Position numbers and translations under genes: made by a program. From contig NZ_FNAJ01000013.1 in the NCBI RefSeq assembly GCF_900101905.1, positions 124,001 through 188,000 of the forward strand: a stretch of DNA of 64,000 bases. Reading direction: 5' to 3'. Shown here in pieces: positions 30,025 to 37,808 of this stretch (position 1 is its first letter; each line of letters opens with the position of its first letter). The notes beneath the pieces are model-generated. The model had not been told where the DNA came from. It worked only from the letters and a program-made list of their open reading frames with translations, and made no database searches. This DNA comes from Myxococcus virescens. Its GTDB lineage: Bacteria; Myxococcota; Myxococcia; Myxococcales; Myxococcaceae.

Positions 30025-30670
30025 GTTCGACCTCCTCCCTCTGCCAAGGGTGAGGAGCGGACGACGGGCCTGACACCCGGTGTGGCCAAGGGCCTCGTCC
30101 CACTGGCCTCAGTCCATCGAAAGACACTGCCGGCAGGCCGCAAGGCTTCTCACGCAGGCAGCCAGGGCCCCCACGGAAGCAGGACACGCCCGCCTTGCCA
30201 CAGCCTCCCGAGCAACGCGTCTCCAGATTGACAGGGAGCTGTTGACCCATGCCCCAGGGAGTTCCCCATGCCCGTACGTCGACCACCGCAATCAAGTCAC
30301 GCGCGTTTCCAGAGCGAGCCATTGAACGACCAGGAATCCGAGCTGAACGATGACGTCGCCATTTCCGCACGCGCCCGGGGCGAATCGCTCGTCGTGCATG
30401 CAATCCATGGCGTTCATGTTCGCACCTGGTCGTCGCCTGGCGTCGAGAGCGTCCACACCTCGCACCGGACAGGCATACCGGCCCCCCTCACGACAGGGCA
30501 CTACGGGCCTTTCGAAGCAGCCATGCATGTGGGAACACGGTTTCAGGAGCCTTCAGCGCCCCCACCGTCCGGCAGGGCCCAGCCCCCTCGGAAGCGCTCC
30601 GGGCGGAGACGTCACTGAACCGCCATCGGTAGCCAGGGCGGGCGCCCCCCGTCCCCCACCCGCCCGGCAA
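30025..30670. other. Intergenic stretch, mostly unexplained
   Basis: Contains the GTG gene's promoter on the minus strand and one doubtful plus-strand frame listed separately. No repeat, RNA gene or strong hairpin recognised. Confidence 0.4.
30268..30618 (+). CDS. Doubtful small hypothetical protein (116 aa)
   Basis: The ATG at 30268 has CAGGGAG seven bases upstream. The frame has mixed but not absurd codon use and a middle section (residues 28-85) with a balanced composition including SELNDDVAISARARGESLVV. The C-terminal 25 residues are Pro/Arg-rich. No family is recognised, and third-position bias is weaker than in neighbours, so it may be a chance frame. Confidence 0.3.
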   Translation: MPVRRPPQSSHARFQSEPLNDQESELNDDVAISARARGESLVVHAIHGVHVRTWSSPGVESVHTSHRTGIPAPLTTGHYGPFEAAMHVGTRFQEPSAPPPSGRAQPPRKRSGRRRH

Positions 30671-31162
30671 TCACCCCCCCTTTCGGTCCACCCGCTCCAA
30701 CTTGCGCCGCGGAGAACCTTCCTCGGGCTCGGGCCGTAACGAGGCCAGCTGGTCGGCCGCCGCGTCCGCCGCCATGTGCCGTACGGTCGCCAGGACGTCT
30801 TCGAATCGCCCCGATGCATCCAAGCGGTCGGCCAGGTCCCGTGCCTTTCCCGCCGCACGTGTATACGCGCGACGCTCCAGCGCCGAGGCCGGCAAGAGGG
30901 AAGCCGACAGGAAGCCCAGGGCCAGGACCCCAAGTCCCGCCCCCACGGGATGCTGCCGCATCGTCTGCGCTGTCCACGTCTGGGCTCCCACCGCGCGGGA
31001 GCGCGCATCGTCTCGCGAGGGAAACTTCTCTCTGAGGCTCCCAGCAACCGCCCGGCCCTTGTCGCGGACCGTCCGCAACGGCGCCAGTCCCCCTTGCGTC
31101 TGACCTGGAGCGCCGCCGTTCCGTCCCTCGCGCGCAGTCGTCTTGTCCGCGCTACGTCTCAT
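30671..31162 (-). CDS. Small membrane-associated protein (YtxH-like look)
   Basis: Protein of 163 residues. A basic, hydrophilic N-terminus precedes one hydrophobic helix HPVGAGLGVLALGFLSASLL (about 71-90), followed directly by ALERRAYTRAAGKARDL and a charged helical tail. The same helix-plus-ERRA arrangement recurs in the C-terminal half of the SYLF fusion protein nearby (HAVAIGLTTLAAGVAGAALL then RERRAL), indicating a shared domain. Its start overlaps the upstream gene's stop (ATGA), so the two are coupled. Probably a peripheral or single-pass inner-membrane protein; function unknown. Confidence 0.75.
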   Translation of the reverse strand: MRRSADKTTAREGRNGGAPGQTQGGLAPLRTVRDKGRAVAGSLREKFPSRDDARSRAVGAQTWTAQTMRQHPVGAGLGVLALGFLSASLLPASALERRAYTRAAGKARDLADRLDASGRFEDVLATVRHMAADAAADQLASLRPEPEEGSPRRKLERVDRKGG

Positions 31163-31596
31163 GACTCAGCCTCCCTTTCCACATCACCTGCACCGCTGGC
31201 GCGAAACATCCGCCCCGCGAGCAGGCCTGCCCCCAGCAGTCCCGTGAGCAACAATCTCGGGCGCTGCCGCACGAACTGTCCCGTGCGGTCCAGGAATGCC
31301 TCGACAGATTGCGCATCCAGCCGCGAGGAGGCGCCGCGAAACATGCGCTCTCCCGTCTCCAGCATGCGTTGCGATGCCGGGCTCGGTGCACGCCGGGTGG
31401 CGCTGCTCAACCCCTCTGCCATGTCCTCCAGCACCGACACGAGCAAGCCCCGCTGGAAGTCCAGGCGCTCCTTCACCCGGCCCCGCGCGTATCCCGTGAC
31501 CTGTTCGAGCTGCTTCTGCGCAGCTTCCATCCTGGGTGATGCGCGTCGCGCTGGGCCGCGCGAGCGCTTCCTCTCCTTTGTCTTCGTCGAGGCCAT
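31159..31596 (-). CDS. Small basic membrane-associated protein
   Basis: Protein of 145 residues taken from the ATG at 31596, which has AGGA ahead of it; an upstream in-frame start at 31650 lacks support. A very basic N-terminus (KTKERKRSRGPARR) precedes amphipathic helices, and a hydrophobic helix PRLLLTGLLGAGLLAGRMF lies near the C-terminus. The design resembles stress-related or polymer-granule-associated helical proteins such as phasins or DUF3618-type proteins, but no family can be asserted. The stop overlaps the next gene's start by 4 bases. Confidence 0.72.
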   Translation of the reverse strand: MASTKTKERKRSRGPARRASPRMEAAQKQLEQVTGYARGRVKERLDFQRGLLVSVLEDMAEGLSSATRRAPSPASQRMLETGERMFRGASSRLDAQSVEAFLDRTGQFVRQRPRLLLTGLLGAGLLAGRMFRASGAGDVEREAES

Positions 31597-31742
31597 GATG
31601 TGCGTCCTCCTGACACCGAAGGTAGACACCTCCGCGTCACGTCCGGGCAACCAGACCGCTCACGGCGTGGTCGTTCGCACGCACGTCCCATGGGTACCTT
31701 GCGGACATGGCCGTCGCCACGTTGATTCATCAGGAGGCGAAC

Positions 31743-32414
31743 ATGAAGCCAGAGCAGGAAAAGACGCTTCACGAAGAGGCCGTGGCAACGGTGGACCGCC
31801 TGGTGCTCAAGCACCCGGAGCTGAAGAAAGAGCTGGAGCAGGTAGAGGGCTATGCCGTCTTCCCCTCGCTGGGCAGGGCATCGCTGGTCCTCGGCGGCTC
31901 ATACGGCCACGGCGAGGTCTTCGAGAAGGGCAAGCCGATTGGCTTCGCCACGCTGAGCCAGTTGACCCTCGGAGTCCAGGTGGGCGGACAGACCCTGAGC
32001 GAGCTCATCTTCTTCCATGACCGTGATGCCCTTGAAGCGTTCAAGGGAGGAAAGGTGGCCTTCGCCGCCAACGCCTCCGCCGTGCTCGTGAAGGCGGCGG
32101 CGTCCGGAACCATCAACTATGCGAAGTGCGTTGCTCACGCCTACTCGCGTGGCGGCATGCTGCTCGAGGCCTCCCTGGGCGGACAGAAGTTCACGTTCAT
32201 TCCGCAGTCGGGCGCATCGGAGCGAGGGAACGGAGGCCTGATGCAGCGCTTCCGCAGGCAGGATGCGTCCGAGGAGAACGGGGCCGATGACACTGGGCAG
32301 CGTCCGCGGCTGCAAGCATCGCAGCCCCCTCCTGCCCTGACCACAGGGCTGACGGCTGCCGCCCTGCTGCTCACCCGGATCATCAAGGCGCAGGCCAGTG
32401 CTCGCCACGAATGA
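31743..32414 (+). CDS. SYLF-domain lipid-binding protein
   Basis: Protein of 223 residues. The ATG at 31743 lies 5 bases after AGGAGG; the earlier in-frame ATG at 31707 is weaker. Residues 20-165 form a SYLF (Ysc84/DUF500) domain: EGYAVFPSLGRASLVLGGSYG, GFATLSQLTLGVQVGGQT and the SRGGMLLEASLGGQKF end. In eukaryotes and bacteria SYLF proteins bind phosphoinositides or membranes. No signal peptide. The Pro/Gln-rich linker is followed by a short hydrophobic segment at the C-terminus (TAAALLLTRIIK). It overlaps the next SYLF gene by 17 bases, so the two are translated together. Confidence 0.88.
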   Translation: MKPEQEKTLHEEAVATVDRLVLKHPELKKELEQVEGYAVFPSLGRASLVLGGSYGHGEVFEKGKPIGFATLSQLTLGVQVGGQTLSELIFFHDRDALEAFKGGKVAFAANASAVLVKAAASGTINYAKCVAHAYSRGGMLLEASLGGQKFTFIPQSGASERGNGGLMQRFRRQDASEENGADDTGQRPRLQASQPPPALTTGLTAAALLLTRIIKAQASARHE

Positions 32415-33657
32415 AGCGTCCCTCCGAGACAAACTGGCGAGCCAAGGCCACCGCGCGCTGAAGCTCGCGAGGAAGGAGCTGAGCGTCCACCGCAGACTGC
32501 ATGGTGACGCACGGGCGGCATTGCACCGGCTGGAGGCCCGCTCACCGGAGCTGGCTCAGGCGAGGGCTCGGGCCTACGCCTATGCCGTCTTCCCTTCGCT
32601 AGGCCAGGGAAGCGCCGTGCTCGGAGGCACCTGGGGGATGGGCGAGGTCTTCCGTCAGGAGCGGCTGGTGGGATACGCGGCGCTGGTCCAACTGACCCTC
32701 GGAGTCCAGTTGGGCGGACAGACAGCTTCGGAGGTCGTCCTCTTCGAGGACCAGGAGGCGTTCCAACGCTTCAAGCATGGCGGGACGGGACTGGCACTCA
32801 ACGCGGCCGCGACCCTGGTCAAAGCAGGCGCAGCGAGGGCGCGGGGCCCGGCTGGTAGCACGACGGTCGCGCTGGCCACGGATGGAGGAATGTGGGCGGG
32901 CGTCGCGCTCGGCGCCCAGCGCGCCTTCGTCGTTCCGGCCGTCCTCACCCGCAGTAGCACATTGCGCCGGGTTCTCTCATCCATACCTTCTTTGACACGA
33001 GGAACGCCGGCCCCCAACGAGGGCGAAACAAGGGAGAGCGCGATGGCCAAGGCGCAGACGACCAAATCCGGAAGAAAAAGGTTGGGCAAGCTCACCGCGG
33101 CCTGGAAGCGCCGCAAGGCCCACGACGAAGAGAAGACAGGCCCCAAGAAGGTGGCCGTGCATACACGCGAAGCCATGCAACGGGTCAGCACCCGAGGGCG
33201 CGAGACACTGGAGCATCTGCGAGACCGCGTCCCCAGTGGAGACAGACTCCGTGAGCGAGCAGGCCAGGCACGCACCTGGGCAGCCGACCAACTGGGTGAA
33301 CACGCGGTGGCCATCGGCCTGACCACGCTGGCAGCAGGCGTCGCGGGAGCGGCGCTGCTCCCCGTGTCGAACCGGGAGCGCCGCGCGTTGAGCTCCGTGT
33401 CCCACAAGGTGCAGGGACTGACCCACTCCCTTGGAGCCGCCCCCCAGGTTGCGCGGCTGACCCGGTCTGTGAGCGACGCGGTGGCACGCGTCCGCCGCGG
33501 TGACGGCGCTGCCACGGAGGAGGAGAAACCCCGCGCCCCTCGCCCCAAGAAGGTCGCGGCGACGCGTGGCAAGAAAGCCGCGGGAAGGCCAGCAGCGGCC
33601 GCCAAGACATCGCGCCGGCCCCGGAAGGGCAGCCCTCCGCCCCAGGCCAGTAAGTAG
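32398..33657 (+). CDS. SYLF-domain protein with fused membrane/basic C-terminus
   Basis: Protein of 419 residues starting at GTG 32398 inside the end of the previous gene. Residues 50-190 are a second SYLF domain (YAVFPSLGQGSAVLGGTWG, LVQLTLGVQLGGQT). From about residue 210 composition changes: a new Met-initiated-looking, Lys-rich section, then helices, a hydrophobic helix HAVAIGLTTLAAGVAGAALL with RERRAL, and a Lys/Ala/Arg/Pro tail like a histone H1 C-terminus. The second half matches the layout of the protein encoded at 30671-31162. It looks like a fusion of a SYLF gene with a paralogue of that neighbour. The basic tail may bind DNA or polyphosphate. Function unknown. Confidence 0.82.
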   Translation: MLATNEASLRDKLASQGHRALKLARKELSVHRRLHGDARAALHRLEARSPELAQARARAYAYAVFPSLGQGSAVLGGTWGMGEVFRQERLVGYAALVQLTLGVQLGGQTASEVVLFEDQEAFQRFKHGGTGLALNAAATLVKAGAARARGPAGSTTVALATDGGMWAGVALGAQRAFVVPAVLTRSSTLRRVLSSIPSLTRGTPAPNEGETRESAMAKAQTTKSGRKRLGKLTAAWKRRKAHDEEKTGPKKVAVHTREAMQRVSTRGRETLEHLRDRVPSGDRLRERAGQARTWAADQLGEHAVAIGLTTLAAGVAGAALLPVSNRERRALSSVSHKVQGLTHSLGAAPQVARLTRSVSDAVARVRRGDGAATEEEKPRAPRPKKVAATRGKKAAGRPAAAAKTSRRPRKGSPPPQASK

Positions 33658-33831
33658 GGACGCAGGCCGGAGCGCCCAACGGAACCTCGCCTGTTCCCGC
33701 TGGGCGGAAGGTGAAATCGGACGGGGCGTTCGTGGAGGGATTGGCCACGAATGTCCGCGTCCGCATTCACCCGGCCACACAGTCAGGACCCTGGCCCCAC
33801 GGCCTCTCGCAAGACGCCTCCGCGGCCTGAA

Positions 33832-35241
33832 TCAGGCGCCGTGCAGGCCCTCGGCCATGCACGCCCCGCTGGCGCCTGAAAGGATTTCAAGGGCGGCGCG
33901 TTGGCCTGACAAGAGCGCTCCCTCCATCCAGCCGGGCATGGGGGAGGTTTGGTCTCCGGCGAAGTGGACCCTGCCTTCGCGCGTTGTGAGCGCACGCCCC
34001 CACTGCGTGAGCTGCCTCGGCCGGAACCACGCAAAGGCCCCCCGAGCCCAAGGGTCCAGGTCCCATGCGTAGGAGGTTCCGCACTGCACTTCGGAGGACA
34101 GCTCCGGCGCGAACTGGCTCAGGCCCCGCACAGCCATGGCAATGCGCTCCTCCTCGGAGAGAAGGCCCGCCGCGCGGGCGCACGGGCCCACGCGATACGC
34201 TTCGAGGATGCCTGACGGCGGAGGTTGTGTCGGTGCGGCGTCGAGGACATGCATGATGGGGAGGTCCGTCAGCCACCCACTCGACCACCCCCACTCTGTC
34301 CAGAGGCGGCGCCGGTATTGAATGAAGGTGCGCACGACGGACGTATGCTCGAGCTCGCGAATCGCCCGTAGCTTGTCCGCCGAGAAAGCAGGGACGAGCT
34401 CAACGCCACGAAGGACTGAGAACGGAATGGCGCACACGAGCCGCTCCGCTGTGAACGTTCTGTGTTCTCCCGTGCTGCCGCGGCAGTACACGCGGACGGT
34501 CCCCTGTTCCTGCTCGATGCGCTTCGCAGCCCATCCGAACTGAATCCTTCCACCGAGCGCTTCCGCCAGGGCGACGGGCAGCCGGTCACTTCCGCCCCTC
34601 AAGGTGTAGGCGCTCGAGCCGCCTCTGCCGACCGTCAGCAACTCCCGTCGAAGTACCCCAAGCGCCGAGCTCGCGTCGATACCATCACCCACGAGGTCAA
34701 ACCGTCCCAGGCTCACCGCGTCAATGGCCGCTGAAGAAGCGCCCCGTTCCGCGAGGGCCTCACGAAGGGTCAGGCCATCGAGGTGGGTCGCGCCTGGACC
34801 GGGCCAGGACTCATGGAAGGGGTCGCCGACAGCCTCCACGAGGAGAGACACGTACCTCCGATAGAGGCCAGAAAGGCCGAGCTGCTGCTCATCCGCCCTC
34901 AGGACATGCGGGAGGCCCGTGTCATCACCGAAGGGGGCCAGGATGCGACGTCCCCGAAGATGGAAGGGCCGCAAGGCCGACGTGTGCGGAACTGGCAGCG
35001 GGTCGAGCTCCAGGCCGAGCCTCCTCGCCAAGCCGAGGACCGTCGAGTGCCCGCTGAGGACATACTTCGCGCCCGCCTCGGCGTACATTCCGTCCACGAA
35101 CGGCTGCCGCAGGGTCAGGACCCGGCCACCAACTCGAGAGCGCGCCTCGAGCACGACGACGTCCCGGCCTGCGAGGACAAGCGCATGCGCTGCCGCCAGT
35201 CCTGCGAGGCCCGCGCCCAGAATGATGACGCGTTCGCTCAT
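33832..35241 (-). CDS. FAD-dependent amine oxidase
   Basis: Soluble flavoenzyme of 469 residues of the monoamine oxidase/polyamine oxidase fold. The FAD-binding Rossmann motif GAGLAGLAAAHAL is at 9-21, followed by EARSRVGGR (32-40), and the C-terminal FAD motif is HFAGDQTSPMPGWMEGALLSG (about 425-445). Such enzymes oxidise amines or amino-acid side chains to imines with O2; phytoene-desaturase-type relatives also exist. It is the third gene of the precursor/YcaO operon, 31 bases behind the YcaO gene and joined to it by a 12-codon frame with ATGA overlaps at both ends. Its substrate could be the Lys-rich peptide or an azoline ring; both are inference. Confidence 0.9.
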   Translation of the reverse strand: MSERVIILGAGLAGLAAAHALVLAGRDVVVLEARSRVGGRVLTLRQPFVDGMYAEAGAKYVLSGHSTVLGLARRLGLELDPLPVPHTSALRPFHLRGRRILAPFGDDTGLPHVLRADEQQLGLSGLYRRYVSLLVEAVGDPFHESWPGPGATHLDGLTLREALAERGASSAAIDAVSLGRFDLVGDGIDASSALGVLRRELLTVGRGGSSAYTLRGGSDRLPVALAEALGGRIQFGWAAKRIEQEQGTVRVYCRGSTGEHRTFTAERLVCAIPFSVLRGVELVPAFSADKLRAIRELEHTSVVRTFIQYRRRLWTEWGWSSGWLTDLPIMHVLDAAPTQPPPSGILEAYRVGPCARAAGLLSEEERIAMAVRGLSQFAPELSSEVQCGTSYAWDLDPWARGAFAWFRPRQLTQWGRALTTREGRVHFAGDQTSPMPGWMEGALLSGQRAALEILSGASGACMAEGLHGA

Positions 35242-35276
35242 TCGAGACGTCGCCTCGCGCCTTCGGTGGGACTCAT
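35238..35276 (-). other. 12-codon coupling frame between YcaO and amine oxidase genes
   Basis: ATG overlaps the YcaO stop as ATGA (35276-35273), and its own TGA overlaps the ATG of the amine oxidase as ATGA (35241-35238). It encodes MSPTEGARRRLE. It probably serves translational coupling rather than making a functional peptide; chance occurrence cannot be excluded. Confidence 0.4.
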
Positions 35277-37258
35277 GCCAGCGGAAGCAGGTACGGATTC
35301 AGCAGCCCTCGCCTGAGCTCGAGCGGCGATGAGGGCAGTTGGGGATTGCGCGGGGGGAGGCGGCGCGGCAGCAGCCCACTCCCGAGGCGTAACAGGCTCG
35401 GACAGAACGCCAGAGGCTGCGTCCCAAGGACCAGCGCCTGGCAAGTCCGGAACGGAGAGGCCGCCGCCAGTGTGAGATTGATGACCAGGGTGCGCAGCCC
35501 ATGCTGTCGGAACCTCGTGACGAGCTCCCCCGCCGTGTCGGGGACTCGAACCCGAGGGAGCGCCACCGGGGGGCCTTCCAGGAGCAGGTCGACAGCGCTC
35601 CGCATCGCGGGGTTCAAGTAGAGCAACGTGATGTCGAGGAGGGAGTCGATGAGCCAGTAGTTCTCCAGGACCGGGGGCCGCCGGAGCGCCTCGAAGTCAA
35701 TCGCAAGCTCCCGACGAAGGGCCACCGCCTCCGTCAACATTCGCATTTCACGGAGCGCTCGGTGCACGGCCACTGCCGGGTCTCCCGCGGCTGCGGCGGC
35801 GAGGAGCGTCCCTCCTTTGGGGAACGCCCCCTCTCCTGTCGCCTCGGCGATGAGTGCGATGACGTGAAGGCCGGCGCGACCGGGCAGGTACGAGCAGTGG
35901 AGAGTCCAGCACGAACCCTTGAAATGACGCGACACCCCCTCATCAATGTCGAGCGTAGCCATGTCGAGGCGCCGCGCCCCTTGACCTCGGTACCAGGCGA
36001 GCTGGAGCGCATCGCGCTCTACCACCTCCAGGAGCGCGGACCGCAACGCGGCATCATCGCTCGTATGTGTCGCGACGCCATTGGATGAGGCACACAGGAA
36101 GCGCGGGCCCACGAGCCGTTCGGAAGTCGTGAAAGCTGCAGGAACGAGCAATTGCTCACCGGTCTCCGCATCCGTGGCCCTGACCCAATCCAGTGGCGTG
36201 TCCTGGGTGACTGGCGCGTAGGGAAACCCCGGGCTTGCGTACTGCTCGGGCGTGTAGAGGTCCCAATCAAGCATGGGCAGGAACGGTTGCTCGAGCGCAC
36301 GCGCCGGAGTCGCGCAGACGTCGGGCACACGAAGGAGGGACGAGGCACGCTCGATGGCCTCTGCTCGCGCAGTCAGCCTCCGCTCCTCCAGGGATGCTCC
36401 GACGCCCACCTGGGCCAGGAAATGTCCTGACACCACGGGACGACCTCGTTTCCGAAGACGCAGGGTGGCGGCTCCCCAGCTCAGGGTGACAATGGGAGGA
36501 GCCCCCCGCCTGCCACGGACCGTGGCTTCGCGCGTCGCGATTCCCAGGCGCCCCAGCGCGGCACCAGCCATCCGCGAGCCCTCCAGCTTGCCGATGTGGT
36601 TCGCCGCGCCCCGGTTCGCGGAGCACGCGCATCCCGCCGCGGGCCGAGAACGGATGCGTCTGGTGCCTGGCCGCCCGTAGGCGCCCTCTGTCCAGGCACG
36701 CGCATCGCGGGAATGCGGCTTCATGGCTTTCCGGAGCGCCGTCAGATCGGCTGTCCCCAGCGCAATCACGGCGCGGCGCGGGAGCGCATTCGCCACTGCG
36801 GCGGCCTCATCGGGCGCATCCGCGCTCTGAACCTCCCAGAGCAGACCACAGGCGATACACACACCGCTGCCAGCGCTTCGCCAACGTGTGGCGCTCAGCT
36901 GGATGAGTGCTCCGCTGTTCTCGGAGAGGTCGGCCGTGCGAAGAGGTCCCAGTCGCAGCCTGCCGGTGATTCCCAATTCCTTGCGGAGGGCTTGCTCGTC
37001 CATCCAGCGTGGCGCACCTCGCCCCAGCGCCCCTTCCTCTTCGAGCCGTGCTCCGAGCTCCCTGGCGCCGGTAGGGTCGACACCCGCCTTCACCAGCGCG
37101 CGGACGACCGCGGCGCTCCCTCCGCGGCGAACGTCTCCGAGGATGGAGACGAGAAGAGCAAAGGGGAGGCCCCGTATCTCCATCAGCGCCCTGCGGGTCT
37201 GAAGGATGGAGCTCCCCCTCGCCATTTCGAGGAGCACGACACCTGATTGAACGCCCAT
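35273..37258 (-). CDS. Fused E1-like/YcaO cyclodehydratase (TOMM-type RiPP biosynthesis)
   Basis: Protein of 661 residues. Residues 1-245 look like the E1-like/leader-binding C-protein of TOMM clusters: an N-terminal winged-helix-like region (30-100), then Cys134/Cys137 and Cys210/Cys212 as a probable zinc site. Residues 250-661 are a YcaO ATP-binding domain with RAEAIERASS (298-307), EVVERDALQLAW (411-422) and ALREMRML (501-508), matching the ATP/Mg ligands. The family activates backbone amides to make azolines from Cys, Ser or Thr. The end is NPYLLPLA; the usual PxPxP C-terminus of cyclodehydratases is not exact. It lies 18 bases downstream of the precursor candidate. The start ATG has no clear ribosome site, so it may depend on coupling. 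Confidence 0.9.
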   Translation of the reverse strand: MGVQSGVVLLEMARGSSILQTRRALMEIRGLPFALLVSILGDVRRGGSAAVVRALVKAGVDPTGARELGARLEEEGALGRGAPRWMDEQALRKELGITGRLRLGPLRTADLSENSGALIQLSATRWRSAGSGVCIACGLLWEVQSADAPDEAAAVANALPRRAVIALGTADLTALRKAMKPHSRDARAWTEGAYGRPGTRRIRSRPAAGCACSANRGAANHIGKLEGSRMAGAALGRLGIATREATVRGRRGAPPIVTLSWGAATLRLRKRGRPVVSGHFLAQVGVGASLEERRLTARAEAIERASSLLRVPDVCATPARALEQPFLPMLDWDLYTPEQYASPGFPYAPVTQDTPLDWVRATDAETGEQLLVPAAFTTSERLVGPRFLCASSNGVATHTSDDAALRSALLEVVERDALQLAWYRGQGARRLDMATLDIDEGVSRHFKGSCWTLHCSYLPGRAGLHVIALIAEATGEGAFPKGGTLLAAAAAGDPAVAVHRALREMRMLTEAVALRRELAIDFEALRRPPVLENYWLIDSLLDITLLYLNPAMRSAVDLLLEGPPVALPRVRVPDTAGELVTRFRQHGLRTLVINLTLAAASPFRTCQALVLGTQPLAFCPSLLRLGSGLLPRRLPPRNPQLPSSPLELRRGLLNPYLLPLA

Positions 37259-37276
37259 GTCGTGCCCGGGACGCCG

Positions 37277-37399
37277 CTACTTCGAAATGTGGGAAATGCT
37301 GGACACGTTGGTTTCAAAGGCCTTGAGCGCGGATACCTTCAGAACGCGCACCGTGACCTTGAGAGTCTTTGCACGCTTCGTACGAGCAGGCTTCTTCAT
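37277..37399 (-). CDS. Candidate RiPP precursor peptide (40 aa, Lys-rich)
   Basis: Forty-residue frame directly upstream of the YcaO gene, opened by an excellent ribosome site (AGGGAGG, 6-base spacer, ATG at 37399). The N-terminal half is strongly cationic (MKKPARTKRAKTLKVTVRVL), the C-terminal half Ser/Thr-rich (TNVSSISHISK at the end). There are eight Lys, three Arg, five Ser, four Thr, one His and no Cys. A precursor for a TOMM enzyme would use Ser/Thr only (oxazoles) or a non-azole modification. Size, position and same-strand linkage fit a precursor; peptide families with this sequence are not known to me. No GG or other obvious leader cleavage site. Confidence 0.75.
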   Translation of the reverse strand: MKKPARTKRAKTLKVTVRVLKVSALKAFETNVSSISHISK

Positions 37400-37808
37400 G
37401 TTCGGCCTCCCTTGGTGAGCAAGAAGTGTCTCTTCAAGCCAGACTCCGAGTCAACGACATGACAGGGCACTTCCGGCCGTGATGGGAATTGCCGTGGCCC
37501 ACACAGGAGATGGGCCTACCTGTCAGAGCGCAACACCAGGAGTTCTGACAATCCATTTCCGTGTCGAGCTGACCTCAAGTCAGTCCGCATCCGCGCAGCC
37601 CTCAACCAGGCGCTACGTCGCTTCGGATTCCGCATGTTCGGGCACCACCGCCTTGAGTGACTGGCTTCCGGCGCTGCTTCCACGAAACAAACCCTCGATG
37701 AACACGGGACGATATGTCCGCGCCGGGCCCTTCGTTCTGAGAGGGCCAGCCCCTTCCCATTCAGGGGGCGTGTCACATCCCGTCTCGAGTGCACATGAAG
37801 GGCCCCGA
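37400..37808. other. Divergent intergenic region of the RiPP operon and the hydrolase gene
   Basis: No convincing gene. A minus-strand TTGACT (37449-37454) overlaps a palindrome GACTCcGAGTC (37442-37452), about 50 bases before the precursor start; this could be a regulated -35 region, though no good -10 is seen. Confidence 0.35.
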
